A stretch of DNA of 64,000 bases, from the NCBI RefSeq assembly GCF_032401055.1, contig NZ_CP135529.1, positions 3,780,501-3,844,500 of the forward strand, in the 5' to 3' direction. The notes beneath the pieces are model-generated. The model saw only the letters and a list, made by a program, of their open reading frames with translations. It was not told the origin of the DNA and searched no databases. The stretch comes from Tardiphaga sp. 709. GTDB lineage: Bacteria; Pseudomonadota; Alphaproteobacteria; Rhizobiales; Xanthobacteraceae. Positions 56,775-64,000 of the stretch are shown in pieces (the first letter of the stretch is position 1; the number at the start of each line of letters is the position of its first letter). The position numbers and the translations under genes were made by a program.

Positions 56775-58223
56775 ATGAATTTGAAGCGATTGTTTTCCAG
56801 ATCCATGGCAGACGGTCCCGATGTTATCGGGCCGGTGGGGCCGCCGTCGCCGCGGTCGATCCGGCGCAAGATGACGCTGATCACGCTGGCCGGGACGCTG
56901 GCGATCGTCGCGGCCGTGGCCGGCGCTTACTACTTCGCCATGAAGCCGGTGCCGCTGCGCATCGCCGTCGGTCCACCGAACAGCGATGACGTCAAGGTCG
57001 TGCAGGCGCTGGTGCAATCGTTCTCGCGTGATCACTATACAGTCCGGCTGCGGCCGATCCTCACCGAAGGTGCCACAGCCAGCGCCAAGGCGCTTGCGGA
57101 TGGCAAGGCCGATCTCGCGATCATCCGCGGCGATCTGGAAGTACCAAAAAATGCGCGCGCGGTCGCTACGCTGCGCAAGAACGTCGCTGTGATATGGGTG
57201 CCGCCGGCGGCCAAGGGCAAGAAGTCGGGACCCAAGATCACCAAATTCTCGCAGCTCGCCGGACGCCGTGTCGGTGTGATCGGCAAGACGCAGGCCAACG
57301 TCAACCTGCTGAACATCATCCTGCGGCAATACGGCGTCGATCCCGCCAAGGTCACCATCGTGCAGTTCTCGACCACCGAAGTGGCCGAGGCCGTGAAGGA
57401 CCAGAAGGTCGATGCGTTCATCGCGGCAGGTCCCGTGAACAGCAAGATCACTAATGACGCCATCCAGGCTTCGAGCCGCGATGGCACGCCGACTTTCCTC
57501 GCGATCGATTCGGCCGAAGCCATCGCGCAGAATTTCCCGATGTATGAATCATCGGAAATTCCTGCCGGCGCATTCGGCGGCGCGCCGGCGCGGCCCGACG
57601 ATGACGTCAAGACCATCAGTTTTTCGCATCACATCGTGGCACGGCAGAGCCTGTCGGATGTGACCATCGCCGCCTTCACGCGGCAGCTGTTTGCGATCCG
57701 TCAGCAGATCATCAACGACTTCCCGCTGGCGGCGAAGATCGAGACGCCCGATACCGACAAGGATGCGGTTATTCCTGTGCATCCCGGCGCGGCCGCCTAT
57801 GTGGATGGTGAAGAAAAGACCTTCCTCGATCGCTACAGCGATTACATCTGGTGGAGCCTGATGGGGCTCTCGGCGATGGGCTCGATCGGCGCCTGGTTCG
57901 CGAGCTATCTCAAGAAGGACGAGCGCAACGTGAATGTGTCGGAGCGCGATCGTCTGCTCGACATGATTGCCGCCGCACGCAAGAGCGAGTCTCTCGAAGA
58001 GCTCGATACGATGCAGGTGGAGGCCGACGATATTCTGCGTCATACGCTGAATTGCTACGAGCACGGCGCCATCGAGGAAGGCACGCTGACAGCCTTCAAC
58101 ATTGCGCTTGAGCAATTCCACAACGCCGTTGCCGACCGCAAGGCGCTGATTGGCATGATCCCGCCCGAGCCGATGAATCCGCCGGAGCAATTGCGACAGC
58201 CGCCGCGGCCGCTCGCAGTCTAG
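56775..58223 (+). CDS. membrane-anchored TAXI-family substrate-binding protein
   Basis: 482 aa from the ATG at 56775; the frame also allows starts at 56694 and 56706. After a short Pro-rich cytoplasmic stretch a hydrophobic helix (LITLAGTLAIVAAVAGAYYF) anchors a periplasmic domain of the TAXI family of TRAP binding proteins: ILTEGATASAKALADGKADLAIIRGDL and VGVIGKTQANVNLLNIILRQYG. A second helix near residues 360-380 (YIWWSLMGLSAMGSIGAWF) and a cytoplasmic tail with predicted helical KKDERNVNVSERDRLLDMI follow. No TRAP permease is adjacent, so transport is not implied; a sensory or scaffold role is possible. Confidence 0.85.
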   Translation: MNLKRLFSRSMADGPDVIGPVGPPSPRSIRRKMTLITLAGTLAIVAAVAGAYYFAMKPVPLRIAVGPPNSDDVKVVQALVQSFSRDHYTVRLRPILTEGATASAKALADGKADLAIIRGDLEVPKNARAVATLRKNVAVIWVPPAAKGKKSGPKITKFSQLAGRRVGVIGKTQANVNLLNIILRQYGVDPAKVTIVQFSTTEVAEAVKDQKVDAFIAAGPVNSKITNDAIQASSRDGTPTFLAIDSAEAIAQNFPMYESSEIPAGAFGGAPARPDDDVKTISFSHHIVARQSLSDVTIAAFTRQLFAIRQQIINDFPLAAKIETPDTDKDAVIPVHPGAAAYVDGEEKTFLDRYSDYIWWSLMGLSAMGSIGAWFASYLKKDERNVNVSERDRLLDMIAAARKSESLEELDTMQVEADDILRHTLNCYEHGAIEEGTLTAFNIALEQFHNAVADRKALIGMIPPEPMNPPEQLRQPPRPLAV

Positions 58224-59668
58224 CGTTTGAGATAACGCCAGCCGATCACGACGCCGCTCACCGAGACGATGGTGCCGAGAATCGACAGCAGCCACACCAC
58301 GATGTCCCGGGCCGGGCGATACATCAGCAGCAACTGAAAATCGAAACTGTGCAGCGCGTTGAACAGCCAGCGATAGGTGCGCCGGCTTGAGTCGATACGG
58401 CCGAGGATGTCGCCGGTGACGGGGCTAATGTGAAACCAGGTTTGCGCGTCGTCATCGAATTTGGCGCGCAACACCGGCAATTCGCGGTCATTGTGGTGTG
58501 CGTACCAATAAGCGTCGTATTCTCTGATGCTTAGCCGGGTTTCTAGGCGTGAGCCCGGCAGCAGTGTTGTTGCGGCTTTCCAGAGACGATCTTGCGGCAG
58601 CCTCGCGATTTCGCCGCTTGCCGGATCGATCACCGTCTTCGTGCCGTCGCGCTTCGCGACAATCATAAGAGGCGCCCCGTCGAGCCACACGAAGCGCGCT
58701 TCGACCGCGGCTTTGTCCGCTGGTGCGCGAAGGGCTGCCGCTATGGTTGGCGCATCGTGGCCGGCGTAGCGCTGCAATACCTCGCGTGGCGTATTGCGGT
58801 CGGCAAAAACCCGGCCGGGATCGAGCGACAGCCAGCCCGAGAACATCCAGGTCAGCACGAACAGGCCGGCAATCAGGCCCGTGACGTGATGCCATGCCAT
58901 CCAGCCGCGATAGGGCGTGATGTTGCCGCTCGCATAGCGTCGCTTGAGGCGCACGCGCAGAATGCCGATCCATATTCCGGTAACGCCGACGATCAAACAG
59001 ATGCCGGAGATCCACAGCACGACGAGCCGCCACAGCGGTCCGTCCTTGCGCAACACGGTCGGATAGATCCAATGCGGGATCGAGCCGAGCCAGTTCCAGA
59101 TGCGCTCGGTGCGGTTGGTATCGAGTGCGATCTCGCCGGAGCGCGAGGAGACGTAGAGTTTGGTGCCGGCATCGTCGCCGAGTGTGATCAGATACAATGG
59201 TCGCAGTGGATCGTAGCGTGCGGTGACACTCCATTGATCGCGATCGACGGTCTCTTCGAGCTGAGGCAACTTGCTGGCGGGATGATGCCGCGCGACTGCA
59301 AGTGCCTGCAGTTCGTTGATCTCGGTGATGGTACGGCCATCGACGGCGGAGATGGTTTGCCGTTTGCCGTCCCAGCCAGTCAACCGATACACCGGCTCGT
59401 CGGCAACCATGTTCAATCGCAATTCGCGCGGATAGCGCGTGGCACCGGCAGCCTTCATCGCCTCGTCGGGAGAGAGCGCCACTTTCTCCCAGACGATATC
59501 GGGCAATGCCGCCAGCCGCTCTTTATCGGAGAGGCCGGGAAACGCGACATACATCATCACCACGCCGGAGATGAACCACATCGCGAAGAAGAGGCAGGTG
59601 ACGATGCCGATCCAGCGGTGGCCGATATACAGCCACCGCCGGAGTGTTCGTGTCAGCTTGCGCGACAA
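58220..59668 (-). CDS. PepSY-associated transmembrane protein (PiuB-like)
   Basis: 482 aa if the TTG at 59668 starts it, 2 bases after the TonB receptor stop (SRKLTRTLRRWLYIGHRWIGIVTC is a typical opening); the long reading from 59815 overlaps the receptor and lacks homology. Four main helices with His in LYIGHRWIGIV, WMAWHHVTGLIAGLF and NALHSFDFQLL, PepSY domains around PVYRLTGWDGKRQTISAVDGRTITEI and SPVTGDILGRID. The family contains reductases and scaffold proteins for iron-siderophore or metal uptake. Co-transcribed with the receptor and so under the cobalamin riboswitch. Confidence 0.85.
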   Translation of the reverse strand: MSRKLTRTLRRWLYIGHRWIGIVTCLFFAMWFISGVVMMYVAFPGLSDKERLAALPDIVWEKVALSPDEAMKAAGATRYPRELRLNMVADEPVYRLTGWDGKRQTISAVDGRTITEINELQALAVARHHPASKLPQLEETVDRDQWSVTARYDPLRPLYLITLGDDAGTKLYVSSRSGEIALDTNRTERIWNWLGSIPHWIYPTVLRKDGPLWRLVVLWISGICLIVGVTGIWIGILRVRLKRRYASGNITPYRGWMAWHHVTGLIAGLFVLTWMFSGWLSLDPGRVFADRNTPREVLQRYAGHDAPTIAAALRAPADKAAVEARFVWLDGAPLMIVAKRDGTKTVIDPASGEIARLPQDRLWKAATTLLPGSRLETRLSIREYDAYWYAHHNDRELPVLRAKFDDDAQTWFHISPVTGDILGRIDSSRRTYRWLFNALHSFDFQLLLMYRPARDIVVWLLSILGTIVSVSGVVIGWRYLKR

Positions 59669-59670
59669 GC

Positions 59671-61938
59671 TCAGAACTTCACGTTGACGGCGAGCTGGGC
59701 GGTGCGCGGCATACCGAGGATCCACTGATTGTCGCTGTAGCTCGACGTCGCATAGATCTTGTCGAACAGGTTGTAGACGCGCAGTGACACCGTGGTGTTG
59801 ACGTCCGGCTTCCACTGCAGGCCCGCATTGACCAGTGTGTAGCTCGGCATTTCCAGCGTATTGGCACTGTCGGCGAATGTCTTGCCGACGATCTGCACAC
59901 CGGCATTAGCCGACCAGTTCGGCGCAAAACCCCATGTTGCCCAGATGTTGGAGACGTTCTGTGGCACGCTGACGGGAACATTGCCCGCAAAGTTCACGCC
60001 ACTGGGCTGCAGGAAGTCGTCATACTTCGCGCGCAGGAAAGCGGTATTGGCATCGATGCGCCAGCCGTGATCGAGCACGAGGCCGATCGACGCCTCGACA
60101 CCGCGCGACGACTGCCGGCCGACTTGCACCACCAAGTCGAGATTGTTCGGGTCGCGCGCCAGCAGATTGTTTTTCTCGATCTGATAGGCGGCCAGCGTCC
60201 ACTCGCCGCGGCCGCCCCAGAACGATTGCTTGACGCCGATCTCGGCCTGCTTGCCGGTCGCCAGCTCAAACTTCGCATTGGCGTTGCTCGCCGAGATCAG
60301 TCCGCCGACCGTATCCGCCGCCGTGGAATACTGGCCGTAGAACGCGAGATTCTGGATGGGGGTATAGACCGCACCGACACGCCAGGATGTCGCCGAATAG
60401 TCCCGTGTGTAGCTGTTGGCGGGATTGCGGTAGTCGGTTCGTTCGACGGTCGGTTGGTCCTGGCGGACGCCCGCGATCAGCGACAATTGTTCGGTGACGG
60501 CCAGTCGGTTTTCCGCGAAGAACGCGTACTGATTGGCGACGCTCTTGAAGCCGGGAATCGTCGGATCGGGGCTACTGAACAGGCCGGGATCGAAATTATA
60601 TGGATTGACCGACGACGTACCGCCATAGGGCGAATTGTTAGTGTGCTTGAAGTCGATGCGGTTGACGTCGAAGCCTGCCACGAAGGTGTTGACCATGCCG
60701 AACAGATGGCCCTGGAAGGTGGCGTCCATGCGGTCGCCGATCTGCTGCTGCTGGTGGAAGATTTCGAAATAGTCGCTGCGATCGATCAGGCCGGTGCCGG
60801 AGTTGAAGCCGTAGATCTCGACCTCCTTCCAGTGGCGCTTCGCATACATGTAATAGAGCGTGTTGCGCAGGGTGATGCCGTCACTGACCTGCCACTCGGT
60901 CTTTACCTGGCTCCAGCTGTCCTGATAGCGAATGTTGCTGTCGCTGACATTGTAGTTCTTGAAGCGGATCGCCTCATTGAGCTGGCCATTGATCAGCGGC
61001 GTGCCGAAATATTTTGACGGATGGCGGTCGCCATAGTCGGTGGAGAGCGTCCAGGTGATGTCCTCGGTCTGCTTGATCTGCACCGCGGCGTGCAGCGCGA
61101 TGTTCGAGGTGTTGTCGCGATCGACCCAGCCATCGGACGCGTTGCCGGTGACGGCGATGCGATAGGCAACGTCCTTGCTGACCGGACCGCCGCTATCGAG
61201 GGCGATGCGGCGCGTCATGTTGCTGTCGAGCGAGATTTCAGCCTGGTTGCGTGGCACCCAGAGCGGCAATTTCGAAATCACGTTGATGGCGCCGCCGATA
61301 GCGCCTTCGCCATACATGACGGAGGCCGGGCCGCGCAGTACTTCGATCTTCTCGGCGGTCCAGGTGTCGAAGGGGAAGTTCACCGTGCCGGAGCCGACAT
61401 AGAGGCGCGTGCCGTCATAAAGCGAAGTGACGGAGCCACTTCCGGCGAAGCCGCGGGTGCTGAAAGCGATGCCGCCATTGCCGGGTTCGCCGATGGCCGT
61501 AAAGCCGGTAGCATTCTGCGTGACGGCATCGACCACGTTCTGCTGGCCGCGTTCGGCCATAGTCTCGGCGGAGATCACTTCGACGCTGGCCGGCGTCTGC
61601 AGGCGCGTGAGGCCGAGGCGGCTGCCCGTGGATGTCGTGCCGGTGAGGTTGAGCGTCGGCGCTGCGAAGACAGGGCCTGTCGGCGTGGCAACCGGCGCGC
61701 CGGTATTGGCGGCGACATTGCGCTGCTGCCGCGAGCGCGCAGCGCGCGATGCAGTGCCGTTCGTGGCGCGGCGTGCCCGCTGAGGCGTCGCTGACGGCTG
61801 AACTACAACAGGATCGAGCGTCTGGCTGGGCTGTGCAGCTTGTGCCCAGCTTTCACTCGGACACAACAAGCAGGAGAGAGCAATAGAATAAAGAAAGGGC
61901 GTATGTCGCTTCAATGCGACTGGAGAAACGGAGGTCAT
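59671..61938 (-). CDS. TonB-dependent outer-membrane receptor under cobalamin riboswitch control
   Basis: 755 aa. Signal peptide over residues 1-32, TonB-box-like DPVVVQP at 42-48, a low-complexity stretch, then the plug domain (TPASVEVISAETMAERGQQNVVDAV; KIEVLRGPASVMYGEGAIGGAINVISK) and a 22-strand barrel ending NLFDKIYATSSYSDNQWILGMPRTAQLAVNVKF, whose terminal Phe is the usual outer membrane signal. Sequence resembles FhuA/FecA-type siderophore receptors. A cobalamin riboswitch in its leader argues that the ligand is cobalamin, a corrinoid or an associated metal-chelate rather than a ferric siderophore. Confidence 0.9.
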   Translation of the reverse strand: MTSVSPVALKRHTPFLYSIALSCLLCPSESWAQAAQPSQTLDPVVVQPSATPQRARRATNGTASRAARSRQQRNVAANTGAPVATPTGPVFAAPTLNLTGTTSTGSRLGLTRLQTPASVEVISAETMAERGQQNVVDAVTQNATGFTAIGEPGNGGIAFSTRGFAGSGSVTSLYDGTRLYVGSGTVNFPFDTWTAEKIEVLRGPASVMYGEGAIGGAINVISKLPLWVPRNQAEISLDSNMTRRIALDSGGPVSKDVAYRIAVTGNASDGWVDRDNTSNIALHAAVQIKQTEDITWTLSTDYGDRHPSKYFGTPLINGQLNEAIRFKNYNVSDSNIRYQDSWSQVKTEWQVSDGITLRNTLYYMYAKRHWKEVEIYGFNSGTGLIDRSDYFEIFHQQQQIGDRMDATFQGHLFGMVNTFVAGFDVNRIDFKHTNNSPYGGTSSVNPYNFDPGLFSSPDPTIPGFKSVANQYAFFAENRLAVTEQLSLIAGVRQDQPTVERTDYRNPANSYTRDYSATSWRVGAVYTPIQNLAFYGQYSTAADTVGGLISASNANAKFELATGKQAEIGVKQSFWGGRGEWTLAAYQIEKNNLLARDPNNLDLVVQVGRQSSRGVEASIGLVLDHGWRIDANTAFLRAKYDDFLQPSGVNFAGNVPVSVPQNVSNIWATWGFAPNWSANAGVQIVGKTFADSANTLEMPSYTLVNAGLQWKPDVNTTVSLRVYNLFDKIYATSSYSDNQWILGMPRTAQLAVNVKF

Positions 61939-62045
61939 GAACAGGACTCGCGGTTACGTGGCACGTCACCGCAAACCAAGTCGCCCCGCCGCTTTCAAAC
62001 AGGCAGTGTGACTTCCACCAGGACACCCCGCCCAATGTGCTCGCG

Positions 62046-62227
62046 TGTGACCACGACTGGCGGCAGGTCTCCTGGCTCGCGGGTCAGTGCCTGTCGCCGC
62101 CTTCCCAGGTGAATACCCAGTGGCTCTTGGCGCAGGCTCGCCGCTTACAGTTGCGGGGGCAGCCGCGGAATCGGGGGATCCCCCTCACCGCATTCCCTTT
62201 TGATCCCCGAAGGGGAACCGTCGCATT
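62046..62227 (-). promoter_or_regulatory. cobalamin riboswitch
   Basis: On the minus strand, reading from high to low coordinates: GACGGTTCCCC stem start, AAGGGAAT (62199-62192), GGTGA (62189-62185), CCCCGCAACTGTAAGCGG (62158-62141), GCCACTG (62124-62118), GGGAAGG (62106-62100) and the B12-box GCCAGGAGACCTGCC (62076-62062). These blocks in this order define the adenosylcobalamin riboswitch aptamer. It ends about 108 bases before the TonB receptor start. Binding of cobalamin normally lowers expression of the downstream unit. Confidence 0.95.
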
Positions 62228-62380
62228 CACGTTAAGGTGAAATTTCCAAATGTGTCAATCAAGCTGCCAGTCATTCGCAGCTTGCTTTGGCGGGTGTTGA
62301 TATTGCGCATCACCTGTCATCGCAGCGTCAAGCGATCTGCCTAGAGCCACTGGTGCCAGAGCCAGGATCAGGAGTTCGCC

Positions 62381-63934
62381 ATGGCACTACGTTTATCCCG
62401 TCGCCGCTTCCTCGCGCACTCAGCCGTAACAGGCGCAAGCTTCCTGGCGATGCCTTACCTCAGCCGCGCGCAGGATCGTCCGGTCGTGTCGCATGGCGTG
62501 CAGTCCGGCGATGTCGGGACGAGCAGCGGCATGATCTGGTCGCGCGCCGATCGCCCGGCGCAGATGATGGTGGAAGTCGCCACGACCGAATCCTTCAGCA
62601 ATGTGCGCATGTTGCCGGTTATCACGGCGCTGCCCGAGAGCGATTTCACGGCGAAGCTGTTGCTCGATAATCTGCCCGCGGGACAGGACATCTTCTACCG
62701 CGTCAAATTCCGCGATCTGTCGCATCCCGAAATCGTCAGCGAACCTGTGATCGGCCGCTTTCGCACCGCGCCGGCCGATCGCCGCGATGTATCCTTTGTC
62801 TGGGGCGGCGATGTCGCCGGGCAGGGCTGGGGCATCAATGCCGAGGATGGCGGCATGGTCACCTTCGCCACCATGCGCAAGCACAACCCGGATTTCCTGA
62901 TCCATTCCGGCGATACGATTTATGCTGACGGTCCGATCCTGCCCGAAGTGAAATTGCCGGATGGCACGATCTGGAAAAACACCATAACCGTGCCGGAGAA
63001 GGCGAAGGTCGCCGAAACGCTCGATGAATTCCGCGCCGCGCACAAATACAATCTGCTCGACGACAATGTCCGCGCATTCAATGCGCAAGTGCCGATCTTC
63101 GGCCAGTGGGACGATCACGAGGTCACCAACAACTGGTCGCTCTCGAAGCAGTTGCCGGCGTCCTACAAGGAGCGCGACATCACGCTGCTGGCTGCGCGCG
63201 GCGCGCGTGCCTTTCACGAGATGTATCCGATCTCGATCAATCCGGCCGAACCCGGCCGCGTCTATCGCACGCTCAATTACGGCCCGCATCTCGATGTCTT
63301 TATGCTGGACGAGCGCAGCTATCGCGGGCCCAACGGCCCGAACCTGCAGGCGAGCTATGGTCCCGACGCATATTTCATCGGCCCGGAGCAGATGGCCTGG
63401 CTGAAGCGCGCCTTGATCGCATCGAAGGCGACCTGGAAGGTCATCGCCGCCGACATGCCGATCGGCCTCGTCGTCTATGACAACGCTGCCGACAAAACCG
63501 GCTCTGAGGCCATCGCGCAGGGCGACGGACCGGTGCGGGGCCGCGAGCTGGAAATTGCCGATATCCTGCGCTTCATCAAATCGGCCGGTATCCGCAACAC
63601 GGTCTGGCTGACCGCCGACGTGCATTACACGGCGGCGCATTATTACAATCCCGACAAGGCGCAGTTTCAGGATTTCGAGCCGTTCTGGGAGTTCGTTTCG
63701 GGCCCGTTTCACGCCGGAACTTTTGGGCCGGCGGCGCTCGACGATACCTTCGGTCCTGAGGTCCGTTTCGTGAAGGCGCCGGGGCCCGATAAGCAGAATT
63801 TGCCCCCGTCGGCAGGCATGCAGTTCTTCGGCCACGTCAAAATCGACGGCCAAAGCGGCCAAATGACCGTTACCTTGCGAGATCGGGCCGATATGGCCCT
63901 TTGGGCCACGGTTCTGGACCCGAAATTGGGCTAA
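62381..63934 (+). CDS. PhoD-type alkaline phosphatase/phosphodiesterase
   Basis: 517 aa. Tat signal LSRRRFLAHSAVTGAS (residues 5-20) as in PhoD enzymes, then an N-terminal beta domain (HGVQSGDVGTSSGMIWSRAD) and the metallophosphoesterase core: FVWGGDVAGQGWG, IHSGDTIYADGPI and FGQWDDHEVTNNW, with later TADVHYTAAHY supplying His ligands. It binds iron and calcium in known members and releases phosphate from mono- and diesters in the periplasm. GGAG lies 7 bases before the ATG. Divergent from the cobalamin-regulated unit. Confidence 0.93.
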   Translation: MALRLSRRRFLAHSAVTGASFLAMPYLSRAQDRPVVSHGVQSGDVGTSSGMIWSRADRPAQMMVEVATTESFSNVRMLPVITALPESDFTAKLLLDNLPAGQDIFYRVKFRDLSHPEIVSEPVIGRFRTAPADRRDVSFVWGGDVAGQGWGINAEDGGMVTFATMRKHNPDFLIHSGDTIYADGPILPEVKLPDGTIWKNTITVPEKAKVAETLDEFRAAHKYNLLDDNVRAFNAQVPIFGQWDDHEVTNNWSLSKQLPASYKERDITLLAARGARAFHEMYPISINPAEPGRVYRTLNYGPHLDVFMLDERSYRGPNGPNLQASYGPDAYFIGPEQMAWLKRALIASKATWKVIAADMPIGLVVYDNAADKTGSEAIAQGDGPVRGRELEIADILRFIKSAGIRNTVWLTADVHYTAAHYYNPDKAQFQDFEPFWEFVSGPFHAGTFGPAALDDTFGPEVRFVKAPGPDKQNLPPSAGMQFFGHVKIDGQSGQMTVTLRDRADMALWATVLDPKLG

Positions 63935-64000
63935 CCATTTGGCAGATTCGCATTGTTTTTCGGCGATTTTCCCCTATATTGCGCCGCAACGCGTCCGAGT

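Noticed and set aside
62420-63862. Long open frame antisense to the PhoD-type gene
   Set aside because: Shadow of a recognised gene, without start signals or homology.

Overview
The window is high-GC alphaproteobacterial chromosome. Gene content and order (ffh-rpsP-rimM-trmD-rplS followed by leuC and leuD, sdhCDAB, a MatB ending in the motif and Lys488 position known from Rhodopseudomonas palustris, and many secreted Gly/His-rich and Pro/Ala-rich proteins) point to the Bradyrhizobium/Rhodopseudomonas/Tardiphaga group (Bradyrhizobiaceae, also called Nitrobacteraceae). Species cannot be fixed from the sequence alone. No tRNA, rRNA, CRISPR array, prophage or insertion sequence was recognised; this is core chromosome with scattered palindromic intergenic repeats.

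Layout. 0-5 kb: an RluA-type pseudouridine synthase convergent with dapF, two secreted proteins (a GyrI-like domain behind a Pro/Ala linker, and a SIMPL-domain protein) and a metallo-beta-lactamase-fold hydrolase. 5-10.2 kb: the translation block ffh-rpsP-rimM-trmD-rplS, interrupted by a divergent redox pair (NmrA/QorB-like reductase and HxlR regulator). The ffh frame is broken by one extra base at the start of its SRP-RNA-binding motif. 10.2-25 kb: leuC, leuD, leuB and asd, interspersed with a YcaQ-like DNA glycosylase, three His/Gly/Tyr-rich secreted proteins, a zincin, a glycosyltransferase, a CitE-like lyase, a beta-carbonic anhydrase and an 850-bp stretch without genes. 25-32.5 kb: an MFS transporter, a Tat-exported molybdoprotein with its membrane cytochrome b, a fasciclin protein, matB, a CDF metal exporter and a TauE-family permease. 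32.7-36.2 kb: sdhCDAB with a very strong terminator.

36.3-47 kb: an SsuABC/NMT1-type ABC importer with a structured 5' leader, a hybrid histidine kinase, an SbmA/BacA-type peptide transporter fused to an ATPase (BclA-like), a MAPEG protein, a PPOX-fold protein, and an OmpA-family lipid/peptidoglycan-linked protein that also carries a one-base frameshift. 47-56.6 kb: a PhoA-type alkaline phosphatase, argG, a PAP2 phosphatase, rlmN, an IalB-like protein, a dienoyl-CoA-reductase-type SDR next to a zinc-less quinone oxidoreductase, a YkvA protein and a pterin carbinolamine dehydratase. 56.7-64 kb: a membrane-anchored TAXI-family binding protein, a cobalamin riboswitch on the minus strand driving a TonB-dependent receptor and a PepSY membrane protein, and a PhoD-type phosphatase.

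The most notable points are the cobalamin-riboswitch/TonB receptor/PepSY unit, the ffh frameshift (and a second frameshift at a C-run in the OmpA-family gene, which together raise the chance of indel errors in the assembly), the BclA-like transporter, overlapping alternative hairpins over the ribosome binding site of an ABC importer gene, and the His/Gly-rich secreted protein cluster.
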